Assembly: GCA_023265025.1 (NCBI GenBank)
Contig: JAHFUP010000014.1
Span: 1 to 64,000, forward strand
Reading direction: 5' to 3'
Source: Acidimicrobiia bacterium
GTDB lineage: Bacteria > Actinomycetota > Acidimicrobiia > Acidimicrobiales > AC-14
Length of the DNA stretch: 64,000 nucleotides
Of the stretch, positions 41,842 to 50,040 are shown piece by piece. The notes beneath the pieces were generated by a model that did not search any database, was not told where the DNA came from, and saw only the letters and a program-made list of their open reading frames with translations. The translations under genes and the position numbers were made by a program. How positions within the stretch are numbered: position 1 is the first letter of the stretch; every line of letters starts with the position of its first letter.

Positions 41842-42780
41842 ATGGATCTCGGGGAGCTCGTCGGGGTACTGCGGGCCAACCCGGGCATGCGGAACAAGGC
41901 GCCGATCGCGTTGGTGCGGGAGGTTTTCGGTGCCGGCGACTGGATGGGCGGGCCGGGCGACGACGGGGCCGTCATCTCCGGCGGCGAAGGCTCGTTGGTG
42001 GTCGGCGGCGAGGCCATCCTGCCGGCGTTCGTCGCTCGCGACCCCTTCGGCGCCGGCGTGGCCGCAGTGCTGGCCAACGTGAACGATCTGGCCGCCATGG
42101 GGGCGGTGCCGCTGGCCATCGTCGATACGATCGTCGCCTCCGACGACGTGGCCCGCCTTGCGTTGGAGGGGATGCGCCACGCGGCTCGGTTGTACGACGT
42201 GCCGGTGGTGGGCGGGCACTTGACCCGCCACGACGGCCCGCCGGCGATCTCCGCCTTCGGCTTGGGGCGAGCGTCGTCCGTGCTGTCGGTGCGGAACGCA
42301 GTGCCGGGCCAGTCGCTCGTGCTCGCGTGCGTCACCGAGGGCGCCATGCGGCCCGACTTCGGGTTCTTCGCCTCGTTCGACGAGCGGGGCGGGCGTCTGG
42401 CCGGCGACGTGCGGACGCTCGCCGCCGTCGCTGGCGACGGCTCCTGCGTGGCGGCCAAGGACGTCAGCATGGCCGGCGTCATCGGTTCGCTGGCCATGCT
42501 GCTGGAGTGCCACCGCCTCGGTGCCACCGTCGACCTGGACGCCGTGCCGACGCCGGCCGGCGTGGCCATGGCCGACTGGCTCGTCGCCTTCCCGTGCTTC
42601 GCCTTCCTCCTGTGCGTCCCGCCCGGTAGGGAAGACGACTGCGCCGGCCCGTTTCTTGCCCGGGGCATCCACGCCGCGGTCGTCGGCACCCTCGACGACT
42701 CCGGCGAGGTGGCGGTGGCGGCCGGCGGCCGGCGTGAAGTGGTGATCGACCTCACGACCGAGTCGGTGACCGGCCTCTGA
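41842..42780 (+). CDS. AIR-synthase-like protein of the Sll0787 / Nit1C family
   Basis: 312 residues. GPGDDGAVI, AVLANVNDLAAMGAVPLAIVD and VVGGHLTRHDGPPAISAFGLG are PurM-superfamily blocks that bind ATP and magnesium. Similar stand-alone proteins (Sll0787 family) occur in the Nit1C cluster next to a radical SAM protein and a GNAT protein, as here. They probably phosphorylate or activate a carbonyl group of an unknown substrate. GAGGGGG precedes the ATG. It is transcribed away from the ComA-like operon and convergent with the GNAT gene. Confidence 0.85.
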   Translation: MDLGELVGVLRANPGMRNKAPIALVREVFGAGDWMGGPGDDGAVISGGEGSLVVGGEAILPAFVARDPFGAGVAAVLANVNDLAAMGAVPLAIVDTIVASDDVARLALEGMRHAARLYDVPVVGGHLTRHDGPPAISAFGLGRASSVLSVRNAVPGQSLVLACVTEGAMRPDFGFFASFDERGGRLAGDVRTLAAVAGDGSCVAAKDVSMAGVIGSLAMLLECHRLGATVDLDAVPTPAGVAMADWLVAFPCFAFLLCVPPGREDDCAGPFLARGIHAAVVGTLDDSGEVAVAAGGRREVVIDLTTESVTGL

Positions 42781-42783
42781 GGC

Positions 42784-42832
42784 GAAGTGGGCACACTTTT
42801 ACAGTCCTGGACTGCAAAACCGTGCCCACTTC
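42784..42832. terminator. Long nested palindrome between convergent genes
   Basis: Outer arms GAAGTGGGCAC (42784-42794) and GTGCCCACTTC (42822-42832) are perfect; inside them TTTT-A-CAGTC and GACTG-C-AAAA pair again around a CTG loop. The whole makes a hairpin of about 20 base pairs. It ends on an A/T run on either strand and is probably a two-way terminator. Confidence 0.75.
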
Positions 42833-42835
42833 CCT

Positions 42836-43321
42836 TTACCGGCGGGCGGCCTGGAGGTCGATGGCCATGGGCTGGTGGTGGACGCCGACGTAGACCTCGA
42901 CGTCGCCGTGCTTGTGCCAGCCGAGGCGCTCGAACAGGGCGACGTTCTGGAGCTGGATGTGGGCGACCATGACCCGCCCGTCGCGCTCCCCTGCCGTCTT
43001 CACCGCGAACCGCACGAGGGGGCGGCCGAGGCCGTGGATGCGGGCGGATCGGAGGACGGCGAGGCGGTCGCCCTGCCACAGGCGGTCGGCCCGGTCGAGT
43101 GGAAAGAGCCGGACCGTGCCCACCGCCTCGCCGTTCATGAACGCGAGGACGTGGACGACGTCGGGGTCGGTGTCGTAGGCGTCGCGGTCGGTGCCGGAGA
43201 AGAGTTGCTGCTCGGTGACGAATACCTCGTGGCGGATGCGGTAGTGCGTGTCCAGCTCCTCCGCAGTGAGCGCCGGCCGGCACTCCACCCGCAGCCGGCG
43301 ACCCGTGCGCAGATCGCTCAT
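42836..43321 (-). CDS. GNAT acetyltransferase of the MSMEG_0567 / Sll0786 Nit1C family
   Basis: 161 residues. HYRIRHEVFVTEQQLF, VLAFMNGEAVGTVRLFPLD, and AHIQLQNVALFERLGWHKHG are typical of this GNAT group, which is found with the MSMEG_0568 radical SAM protein in the Nit1C cluster. The acetyl-CoA loop is represented by IHGLGRPLVRFAV. The ATG overlaps the radical SAM stop (ATGA). Its substrate is unknown. Confidence 0.85.
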   Translation of the reverse strand: MSDLRTGRRLRVECRPALTAEELDTHYRIRHEVFVTEQQLFSGTDRDAYDTDPDVVHVLAFMNGEAVGTVRLFPLDRADRLWQGDRLAVLRSARIHGLGRPLVRFAVKTAGERDGRVMVAHIQLQNVALFERLGWHKHGDVEVYVGVHHQPMAIDLQAARR

Positions 43322-44442
43322 CCCGGAGCCTTCGACAACGCCACCGCCCGCTCCACCATGCTCATGGCCGAGCATGCCTGGCAGCGGGCGCAGCCGGCGG
43401 TGGCGCCCTCGGCGCTGAGCCCACGAGCCGTCAAATACGGAACGACCTGGCGATAGACAGCCTCGGTGTATTCCGCCGACGGCGGCGGGAGATCCTCCAT
43501 CAGGCTGCCGGCGATCGGGCGCAGCGGCACGACGAAGGGGTAGACGCCCATGTCGATGGCCCGCTTGCAGCCGTCGACGGTCAGCTGCGGGTCCTCCCCC
43601 ATCCCGAGGATCACGTAGGTCGACACCTGACCGACGCCGAACAGCGACACCGCCCGCTCCCACGCCCCGAAGTACCCCTCGATGCCGGTCCGGGCTTTGG
43701 CCGGGGCGATGCGGGCCAACACCGCGGGGTCGAACGTCTCCACGTGGATGCCGACGGAGTCGATGCCCATGGCGTGGACCTGGTCGATGACGTCGAGGTC
43801 GTCGGGCGGCTCGAACTGGACCTCGACGGGCAGGCCGGCGGCCTCCTTCACCGCCTGGCCGCAGCGCGCAACGTACAAGGCCCCTTTGTCGGCGCCGTAG
43901 GTGCTGCCCGTCGTCAGGGTGGCGTCGACCGCCCCGTCGAGCTCCTTGGCCGCCACCGCCACCTCGGCCAGCTGGTCGGGGCGCTTCTTGGCCGTCGTGC
44001 GCTTGGCGCTCAACGACAGCCCGATGCCGCAGAACTGGCACTGGTCGGAGTTGCCCCAGTAGGCGCAGGTCTGCACGACGGTGCTGGCCAGCGAGTCCAG
44101 GTGGAGGAGGGCGATCTTCCAGTACGGGATGCCGTCGGCGGTCTGAAGGTCGTAGTAGCGGGGACGGGGGGCGCCGGCGGCGGCGGCCAGGCGCTCGCCG
44201 TCGAGGTAGATGCCGAAGCCGTCGTCCTCGGCCCGCAGCGAGTACGGCGACGACTTGGCGAAGGCGGCGTCGACCGGGACGGTGACGGCCACGCCTTCGA
44301 TCCAGAGCATTCCGGAGTCACTGGGGCCGGCGCCGCCGTGGCGGGCCTCCATGGCGGCTTCGACCCGGAGCCCCTTGCTCTGGAGCTCGGTCACGAGATG
44401 GGCGAGGGTGGCCGGAGGGCCGACGAGCGAGTCGGTCGACAA
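43318..44442 (-). CDS. Radical SAM protein of the MSMEG_0568 / Nit1C family
   Basis: 374 residues from a TTG at 44442 with AGGAG 6 bases upstream. CAYWGNSDQCQFCGIG provides the three Cys for the 4Fe-4S cluster, with eight residues between the first two in place of the usual three. DATLTTGSTYGADKGA and QFEPPDDLDVI follow in the barrel. A C-terminal CARCQAC may hold a second cluster or zinc. This protein is the marker of the Nit1C cluster needed for growth on cyanide in some bacteria; its reaction has not been established as far as I know. Confidence 0.9.
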   Translation of the reverse strand: MSTDSLVGPPATLAHLVTELQSKGLRVEAAMEARHGGAGPSDSGMLWIEGVAVTVPVDAAFAKSSPYSLRAEDDGFGIYLDGERLAAAAGAPRPRYYDLQTADGIPYWKIALLHLDSLASTVVQTCAYWGNSDQCQFCGIGLSLSAKRTTAKKRPDQLAEVAVAAKELDGAVDATLTTGSTYGADKGALYVARCGQAVKEAAGLPVEVQFEPPDDLDVIDQVHAMGIDSVGIHVETFDPAVLARIAPAKARTGIEGYFGAWERAVSLFGVGQVSTYVILGMGEDPQLTVDGCKRAIDMGVYPFVVPLRPIAGSLMEDLPPPSAEYTEAVYRQVVPYLTARGLSAEGATAGCARCQACSAMSMVERAVALSKAPG

Positions 44443-44472
44443 CGAGACTCCTACTTGACGGTGCGGATGTGT

Positions 44473-44501
44473 CCTATAGGAAACGTTTGTGCTCTAGACA
44501 A
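44473..44501 (-). promoter_or_regulatory. Promoter of the radical SAM-GNAT unit
   Basis: TTGTCT (44496-44501) and TATAGG (44473-44478) on the minus strand, 17 bases apart, in an AT-rich island. The CCTATAGG around the -10 is a palindrome. Confidence 0.55.
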
Positions 44502-44525
44502 CATGGGCGCGGACGGCGATGTCAA

Positions 44526-44882
44526 CTACGAACTCCGGTTGGCGGCCAGCTCGCGGTAGCGGATGGAGAAGGCGGCGCCGGCGATCATGTTCAGGTCGAT
44601 GTCATCCGAGGTGGCCGGGTCGAACGACGCCACCCGCTCTGCCATCGCCCGGCCCCCGGCGTCGGCCGCCACCAGGCTGGGCAGGTCGGCGCAGGAGGCG
44701 CGGAGCTGCTCAGCGATGCGGCCGACGAGGCGGACGACGGTCTCGTAGCGCTCGGGGAGGACCATGGCCACGGGGTACAGCCGCTCCTCGGCATGGAACC
44801 AGCGGGCCAGCAACTCGGAAGGCACCTCGGGGTCGCGGAACGGGCCGACCGGGAACGTCGAGCCACTGGTCATGGTCACCAT
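44526..44882 (-). CDS. Small helical protein of unknown function
   Basis: 118 residues, soluble, helical. ELLARWFHAEERLYPVAMVL and ERYETVVRLVGRIAEQLRAS suggest a bundle; DLNMIAGAAFSIRYRELAAN ends it. TATAGT lies 5 bases before the ATG at 44882, which suggests a leaderless transcript; a second ATG at 44873 is possible. It stands between two Nit1C/carbamoyl units and shares a promoter island with the carbamate kinase gene. No family recognised. Confidence 0.65.
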   Translation of the reverse strand: MVTMTSGSTFPVGPFRDPEVPSELLARWFHAEERLYPVAMVLPERYETVVRLVGRIAEQLRASCADLPSLVAADAGGRAMAERVASFDPATSDDIDLNMIAGAAFSIRYRELAANRSS

Positions 44883-44895
44883 CCTACACTATAAT
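44867..44895 (+). promoter_or_regulatory. Promoter of the carbamate kinase-FdrA operon
   Basis: TGGTCA (44867-44872), 17 bases, TATAAT (44890-44895), a perfect -10. The same AT island drives the small gene on the other strand. ACTATAATGAAT at 44888-44899 resembles a 12-mer upstream of the nitrile hydratase operon. Confidence 0.55.
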
Positions 44896-44935
44896 GAATA
44901 AACATTTCGCATCGTGTTCTTCGAGGAGCTCCCAC

Positions 44936-45925
44936 ATGGCCAAGACCGCCGTCGTCGCCCTCGGGGGGAACGCCCTGACCCGCGAGGGACAGGCCGGCAC
45001 CGCCGAGGAGATCGAGTTCAACGCCACCATGATGGCCAGGTCGGTGTGCTCATTGCTCCGCACCGGGTGGCGGGTGGTGCTGGTCCACGGCAACGGCCCC
45101 CAGGTCGGCAACCTGGCCATCCAGCAGGAAGAGGGCCAGGCGATCGTGCCGGCGCAGCCCCTGTTCGCCCTGGGGGCGATGACCGAGGGGCAGCTCGGCA
45201 GCACCATCTGCCTGGCCCTGCGCAAGGTCGGCGACGTCGGCCACCCGTCCTGGATGCGGGGCGCGGTCGCCGTGGTCACCCACGTCTCGGTCAGCCCCGA
45301 TGACCCCGCCTTCCAGAACCCGACCAAGCCGATCGGTCCCTTCTTCTCCAAGGACCAGGCCGAGACCCTCGCTGCCGAACGGGGATGGGTCGTCAAGGAG
45401 GACTCGAACCGGGGCTACCGCCGGGTGGTGCCGTCGCCCCAGCCGGTCACCATCCTGGAGACGGCCGCCATCCGGGCACTCCTGGAGCAGAACATGGTGG
45501 TGGTCGCCGCCGGCGGCGGCGGGGTGCCGGTCGTGCGGGGCAAGAGCGGCTACCAGGGCGTCGACGCCGTCATCGACAAGGACTACGCCGCCCAGCAGCT
45601 GGCGACCGCCCTGGCCGCCGAGGCGCTCGTCCTGGTGACCGGGGTCGAGTCGGTCCTCCTCCACTACGGCACGCCGGCGCAGATGCCCATCAAGGAGATG
45701 GCGGTCACCGAGGCCGAGCAGTACCTGGAGTCCGGCGAGTTCCCCGAGGGCAGCATGGGGCCGAAGATCCGTGCCGCCATCCAGTTCCTGCGCCGGGGTG
45801 GCGAGATCGCGGTGGTGACCACGCCCCAGCTCGTCTACGCGTCCCTGGAGGGCGCCATCTCCGAGCTGGAAGGCCAAGCCGGCACCCGCATCGTCCGCGT
45901 CCGCCCGCTGGTCGCAGCCGGATGA
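44936..45925 (+). CDS. arcC: Carbamate kinase
   Basis: 329 residues. AVVALGGNALTREGQ, VLVHGNGPQVGNLAIQQE, MVVVAAGGGGVPVV and YQGVDAVIDKDYAAQQLA are the standard blocks of carbamate kinase in the amino-acid kinase fold. It makes ATP and carbamate from carbamoyl phosphate and ADP. It overlaps fdrA (ATGA). In E. coli a carbamate kinase gene also lies beside fdrA, ylbE and ylbF. GAGGAG precedes the ATG. Confidence 0.95.
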   Translation: MAKTAVVALGGNALTREGQAGTAEEIEFNATMMARSVCSLLRTGWRVVLVHGNGPQVGNLAIQQEEGQAIVPAQPLFALGAMTEGQLGSTICLALRKVGDVGHPSWMRGAVAVVTHVSVSPDDPAFQNPTKPIGPFFSKDQAETLAAERGWVVKEDSNRGYRRVVPSPQPVTILETAAIRALLEQNMVVVAAGGGGVPVVRGKSGYQGVDAVIDKDYAAQQLATALAAEALVLVTGVESVLLHYGTPAQMPIKEMAVTEAEQYLESGEFPEGSMGPKIRAAIQFLRRGGEIAVVTTPQLVYASLEGAISELEGQAGTRIVRVRPLVAAG

Positions 45926-47454
45926 GCGCCCGCGTCAAGGTCTTCGCCGACACGTACCTGGACTCGGTCCTCCAGCTGTCGGGCACGCGAACGATGTTCG
46001 AGGTCGACGGGGTGGAGTGGGCGGCGGCGGCCATGGCCACGCCGGCCAACGTCGAGACGCTGCTGGAGAAGGGCTTCGAGGTCGGGAAGACCTCGGCCAA
46101 CGACCTGTTCATCGCCGTGCGGGCCGCCGACGACAACATCGTCGAGGAAGCGATCGAGGCCTGCGAGCAGGCGCTGTTCGCCACTCGCGGCGGCGGCGCC
46201 ACCGATCATGCGGAGCGCAAGGCCCGGACGATCGGCGAGGCCATCGACCTCCAGCCGGGCACCAACGTCGCCATCGTGTCGGTCCCGGGCGACTACGCGG
46301 CGCTGGAGGCGCACAAGGCGCTGTCCGCCGGCCTGCACGTGCTGCTGTTCAGCGACAACGTGTCCGTCGAGGAAGAGATCGCCCTGAAGGACCGCGCTGG
46401 CGAGGTCGGCCGGCTGCTCATGGGCCCCGGCGCCGGCACGGCCATGCTGGGCGGCATCGGCCTCGGGTTCGCCAACGTGGTGAAGCGGGGCCGGGTGGGC
46501 GTCATCGCCGCCGCCGGCACCGGCGCGCAGGAGGCCATGGCCCTCCTCGACCGGTGGGGAGCCGGCGTGTCGCACGTCATCGGCCTCGGTGGGCGGGACC
46601 TCAACGAGAAGGTCGACGGCCGGATGGCCAAGCTGGCCATCGCCGCCATGCGCGACGACCCCGGCACCGACGCCATCCTGTTTGTCTCCAAGCCGCCGTC
46701 GCCCCGGGTGGCCCGCGACATCGTCGGCCTGGCCGGCGGCACACCGCTGATCGCGTCGATGGTCGGCCTCGAGGAGCCCATGGATTTGCCCAAGGGGGTG
46801 GAGGTGCTGACCACCCTGGAGGAGGGCGCGGTGCGGGCCCTGGCCGCGGTGGGCATCACCGCACCGGACCCGTCGGAAGGCCTGGCCGCCGAGGTCGAGA
46901 ACGCCTGCGCCGGCCTGGCCGACGCACGCCGGCTGGTGCGGGGACTGTTCTCGGGCGGGACCCTCTGCTACGAATCGCTGGTGATCATGTCCCGGCTGCT
47001 CGGGCCGATCTGGTCCAACACCCCCCTCGACAAGCAGTACTGCGTGCCGGCGCCGGCCGGCAGCCACGTCTGCCTCGACCTCGGCGAGGAGGAGTACACC
47101 AAGGGCCGGCCCCACCCGATGATCGACCCCGAGGCCCGCGTCGAGCTGCTGCGGGAGGAGGGCCGGTCGACGGAGACTGCGGTCGTGCTGCTCGACGTCG
47201 TCCTCGGCCACGGCTCCCACCCCGACCCCGCCGGCGAGCTCGCACCGGTCTGCGCCGACATCATCGCCGGCGGCGCCGGCCCGAGGGTCGTGGCCTACGT
47301 CCTGGGCACCGAGGGCGACCCGCAGGGCTTCGAGGGCCAGCGGGCCAAGCTCCGGGAGGCCGGGTGCATCGTCACCGAAACCGCGGCGCGAGCGTCGCTG
47401 GCCGCAGCCGCCATCGCCCTCCGGGAGCCGGCGAGGGTCACCGGGAGGCCGTGA
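45922..47454 (+). CDS. fdrA: FdrA, acyl-CoA-synthetase-like subunit of oxamate carbamoyltransferase
   Basis: 510 residues. TGAQEAMALLDRWGAGVSHV, GLGGRDLNEKVDGRM and LFSGGTLCYESLVIMSRLLG are the blocks of FdrA, a relative of succinyl-CoA synthetase whose His-phosphate chemistry suits carbamoyl transfer. GYESLV-like CYESLV and LGHGSHPDPAG near the end are also conserved. It should act with the DUF1116 and DUF2877 proteins coded at 34185-36356. It is coupled to carbamate kinase upstream and to the glycosyltransferase downstream (GTGA). Confidence 0.93.
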   Translation: MSARVKVFADTYLDSVLQLSGTRTMFEVDGVEWAAAAMATPANVETLLEKGFEVGKTSANDLFIAVRAADDNIVEEAIEACEQALFATRGGGATDHAERKARTIGEAIDLQPGTNVAIVSVPGDYAALEAHKALSAGLHVLLFSDNVSVEEEIALKDRAGEVGRLLMGPGAGTAMLGGIGLGFANVVKRGRVGVIAAAGTGAQEAMALLDRWGAGVSHVIGLGGRDLNEKVDGRMAKLAIAAMRDDPGTDAILFVSKPPSPRVARDIVGLAGGTPLIASMVGLEEPMDLPKGVEVLTTLEEGAVRALAAVGITAPDPSEGLAAEVENACAGLADARRLVRGLFSGGTLCYESLVIMSRLLGPIWSNTPLDKQYCVPAPAGSHVCLDLGEEEYTKGRPHPMIDPEARVELLREEGRSTETAVVLLDVVLGHGSHPDPAGELAPVCADIIAGGAGPRVVAYVLGTEGDPQGFEGQRAKLREAGCIVTETAARASLAAAAIALREPARVTGRP

Positions 47455-48617
47455 CGACTGCACCCCGGGTCGCGCTGGTCACCTACTCCACCAGGCCCCG
47501 GGGCGGCGTGGTGCACACGCTGGCGCTGGCGGAGGCGCTGCACACCGCCCGGTTCGACGTGACGGTCGTCGCCCTAGGCGACCCCGACACGGGGTTCTTC
47601 CGGCCGGTGGCAGCGCCGACGATCATCGTGCCGGCGCCGCCGTGGGCCGACACCCTCGACGAGCGGGTCTTCCGGTCGGTCGACGCACTGGCCGACGGGC
47701 TGACCACGCTGACCGACCGGTTCGACATCTTCCACGCCCAGGACTGCATCGCGGCGCGCGCCGCGGCCCGGGTCCGCGACGCCGGCGCCCGCATCCCCGT
47801 CGTCCGTACCGTCCACCACGTCGACGACTTCACCACCCAGGCCCTCGTCGACTGCCAGCGCCAGGCCATCCTGGAGCCCGACGTCGTCCTGGTCGTGAGC
47901 CGCCACTGGCGCACACTGCTGAAGGACGAGTACGGCGTCGACGCCGGCGTCGTCTACAACGGCGTCGACCGGCTGCGGTTCGGGGCCATCTCGTCGGAGC
48001 GCCGGCAGGCCCTGCGCGCCCGGGTCGGCGCCGAGGACCGCTTCCTGTTCCTCGCCGTCGGCGGCATCGAGCCCCGGAAGGGAAGCGTCCACCTCTTCGA
48101 GGCCTTGGGGCGACTCAAGGCCGACGTGTCGCCGAGCCCGGTGCTGGCGGTGGTCGGCGGGCACTCGTTCCAGGACTACGCCGAATACCGGAAGGCGGCG
48201 CTGGACAGCCTGCCCGGCCTTGGCCTGGAGCTCGACCGCGACGTCGTCCTCCTCGGCACCGTCGCCGACGACGAGCTGCCCGCCTGGTACGGCGCGGCCG
48301 ACGCCCTGGCCTTCCCGTCGATCAAGGAGGGGTGGGGCCTCGCCGTGCTCGAAGCGATGAGCGCCCGCCTGCCGGTCGTCACCTCCGACATCCCGGTGTT
48401 CCGGGAGTACCTGACCGACGGCGTCGACGCCCTGCTGGTGCCGCCGGGCAACGCCGGCGCCCTGGCCACGGCCATGCGGTCGCTGGTGGACGACGCCGGC
48501 CTGCGGGAGCGCCTCCGCGCCGCGGGCGCCCGGGTGGCCGGGCGGTTCACCTGGCAGGCGGCCGCCGCCCGCCACGTCGACGTCTACGACGGCATCGGCA
48601 CGCGGGCCGGCGTCTGA
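47451..48617 (+). CDS. GT4-type glycosyltransferase of the MSMEG_0565 family
   Basis: 388 residues from a GTG overlapping the fdrA stop. VALVTYSTRPRGGVVHTLAL is the N-terminal glycine loop, VYNGVDRLRFGAI and VGGIEPRKGSVHLFEAL the donor-binding middle, and SIKEGWGLAVLEAMSARLPV the GT4 EX7E region. This family is regularly found with the Nit1C genes in actinobacteria, for reasons not known. Its place after fdrA ties the carbamoyl and Nit1C parts into one transcript. Confidence 0.88.
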   Translation: MTTAPRVALVTYSTRPRGGVVHTLALAEALHTARFDVTVVALGDPDTGFFRPVAAPTIIVPAPPWADTLDERVFRSVDALADGLTTLTDRFDIFHAQDCIAARAAARVRDAGARIPVVRTVHHVDDFTTQALVDCQRQAILEPDVVLVVSRHWRTLLKDEYGVDAGVVYNGVDRLRFGAISSERRQALRARVGAEDRFLFLAVGGIEPRKGSVHLFEALGRLKADVSPSPVLAVVGGHSFQDYAEYRKAALDSLPGLGLELDRDVVLLGTVADDELPAWYGAADALAFPSIKEGWGLAVLEAMSARLPVVTSDIPVFREYLTDGVDALLVPPGNAGALATAMRSLVDDAGLRERLRAAGARVAGRFTWQAAAARHVDVYDGIGTRAGV

Positions 48618-48618
48618 C

Positions 48619-48637
48619 CGAATTGGCAGCCAATTCG
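48619..48637. terminator. Short palindrome between convergent genes
   Basis: CGAATTGGC-A-GCCAATTCG, directly after the glycosyltransferase stop and before the end of the next gene on the other strand. The core CCGAATTGGC recurs in the loop of the palindrome at 57027-57088. Confidence 0.6.
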
Positions 48638-48645
48638 AAGCGGGC

Positions 48646-50016
48646 TCAGTCGGCCAGCAACCGGCCCATGGTCTCGTGGTCGGGGCCGGCCGGCGGCGGC
48701 GGATCGGACTCCAGCTCGCGCCACACGGCGTCGACCCGGGCCCGTATGTCCTCGTTGCCCCAGTACGACGCCGGCGGGTCGAGCAGCTGGAAGGACCGGT
48801 GCATGGCCCGGCGCACGACCGGGTCGCGCTCGGTAGCGTGGGGCGCCCCCCGGGCGAAGCGCACCTCAGGGTCGTCGCCGGCGGCGCCGATCGACTCCCA
48901 CCGCTCCCCCGCCACCAGCCGGCGCCCGATGGTCCGGCGCACCCGGTCGCCGGCCACCGCGGCGTGGTACCAGGGCTCCAGCTCGGTCCGGGTCACGTCC
49001 TCGAACGCCGGCGTGACCGCCGCGGGATCCTCGCCGACGCCGGCCAGTACCCCGGCGAGCGCCCGGGCATGGAACAGCGCCAGGCCGACGCCCCGGCCGT
49101 AACCGGGGTTCGTGCACATGGCGGCGTCGCCGAGCAGGACGATGCCGGCGAGCCCGGGCGCCAGTCGGACCATCCGGTTGTTGCGGTCCGCCATCGACAG
49201 CACGCCGGTCACACACGTCGCCCGGTCGGGGTCGGTCCACACCGCCAGCGCCGGCGTGGCGGCCACCGCGGCGTCGAAGGCGGCCGAGTCCCGTAGCCGG
49301 GCCATGACGGGGTCGCCGGGCAGGCACCCGAACGTGACGCAGAACATCCCGCCGTCCGCCGGCGCGACCACGCCGGCGGCGTACCCGAGGTCGGCCCGGA
49401 CCAGCGCCGACTCGGGCTCCACCCGGAGCTGGTACCAGCGGGTATAGGCGACCGAGCCCTCGGTGTCCTCGTCCCGCTCGGGCGCCGGCAGCCCGAGCGC
49501 AGCCATCCACAGCCCGGCCTGCGACCGGCGCCCGGACGCATCGACCACAAGGTCGGCCGCCCACTCGACGCCGTCGGCGGTGCGCACCCCGGTCACCCGG
49601 GCCCCGTCGGCCACCAACCCCGCCACCGTCGTGTCACCCACGAACCGCACCCGGCTGTCCTCCAGCACCGCCCGCCGCAGCACCATCTCGTAGGTGGTGC
49701 GCCGGCAGGTCAGCCGCACGAGCTCTTCGTCGTCGGGGCCACCGAGCTGTATGCGGCCGGCGCCGGCGGCGTGCAGTGCGTCAAGCACCGCCGGCGCCTC
49801 CTCCCGCAGGACGTTCCGGCCCCGGGCGTTGAACAGGTGGATGTGCCGGAGCTGCGGCACACCCCGCCGGGGCCACCGGGCCCAGGCGTCGTCCGGGCCC
49901 GACGGCAGGTCGGCGGGGTCCCGGTCGAGGATGGTGACGTCGTGGCCCCGCGGGGCCAGGAACAAGGCGGTCGCCAGCCCGCCGATCCCACCACCCACCA
50001 CGACGATGCGCGCCAC
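48646..50016 (-). CDS. FAD-dependent monooxygenase-like protein (PHBH/halogenase fold)
   Basis: 456 residues. ARIVVVGGGIGGLATALFLA is the FAD motif, DLVVDASGRRSQAG the DG-type second motif, and GIVLLGDAAMCTNPGYGRGV the GD motif contacting the ribityl chain, with GYGRG in the place of GQG. It belongs to class A flavoprotein monooxygenases and is close to those that lack a dedicated NADPH site. It differs from the flavoprotein of the Nit1C cluster as far as I can judge. Not in an operon; convergent with the glycosyltransferase gene. Substrate unknown. Confidence 0.85.
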   Translation of the reverse strand: MARIVVVGGGIGGLATALFLAPRGHDVTILDRDPADLPSGPDDAWARWPRRGVPQLRHIHLFNARGRNVLREEAPAVLDALHAAGAGRIQLGGPDDEELVRLTCRRTTYEMVLRRAVLEDSRVRFVGDTTVAGLVADGARVTGVRTADGVEWAADLVVDASGRRSQAGLWMAALGLPAPERDEDTEGSVAYTRWYQLRVEPESALVRADLGYAAGVVAPADGGMFCVTFGCLPGDPVMARLRDSAAFDAAVAATPALAVWTDPDRATCVTGVLSMADRNNRMVRLAPGLAGIVLLGDAAMCTNPGYGRGVGLALFHARALAGVLAGVGEDPAAVTPAFEDVTRTELEPWYHAAVAGDRVRRTIGRRLVAGERWESIGAAGDDPEVRFARGAPHATERDPVVRRAMHRSFQLLDPPASYWGNEDIRARVDAVWRELESDPPPPAGPDHETMGRLLAD

Positions 50017-50040
50017 CGCGCCATCATGGCGGCTGACGAG

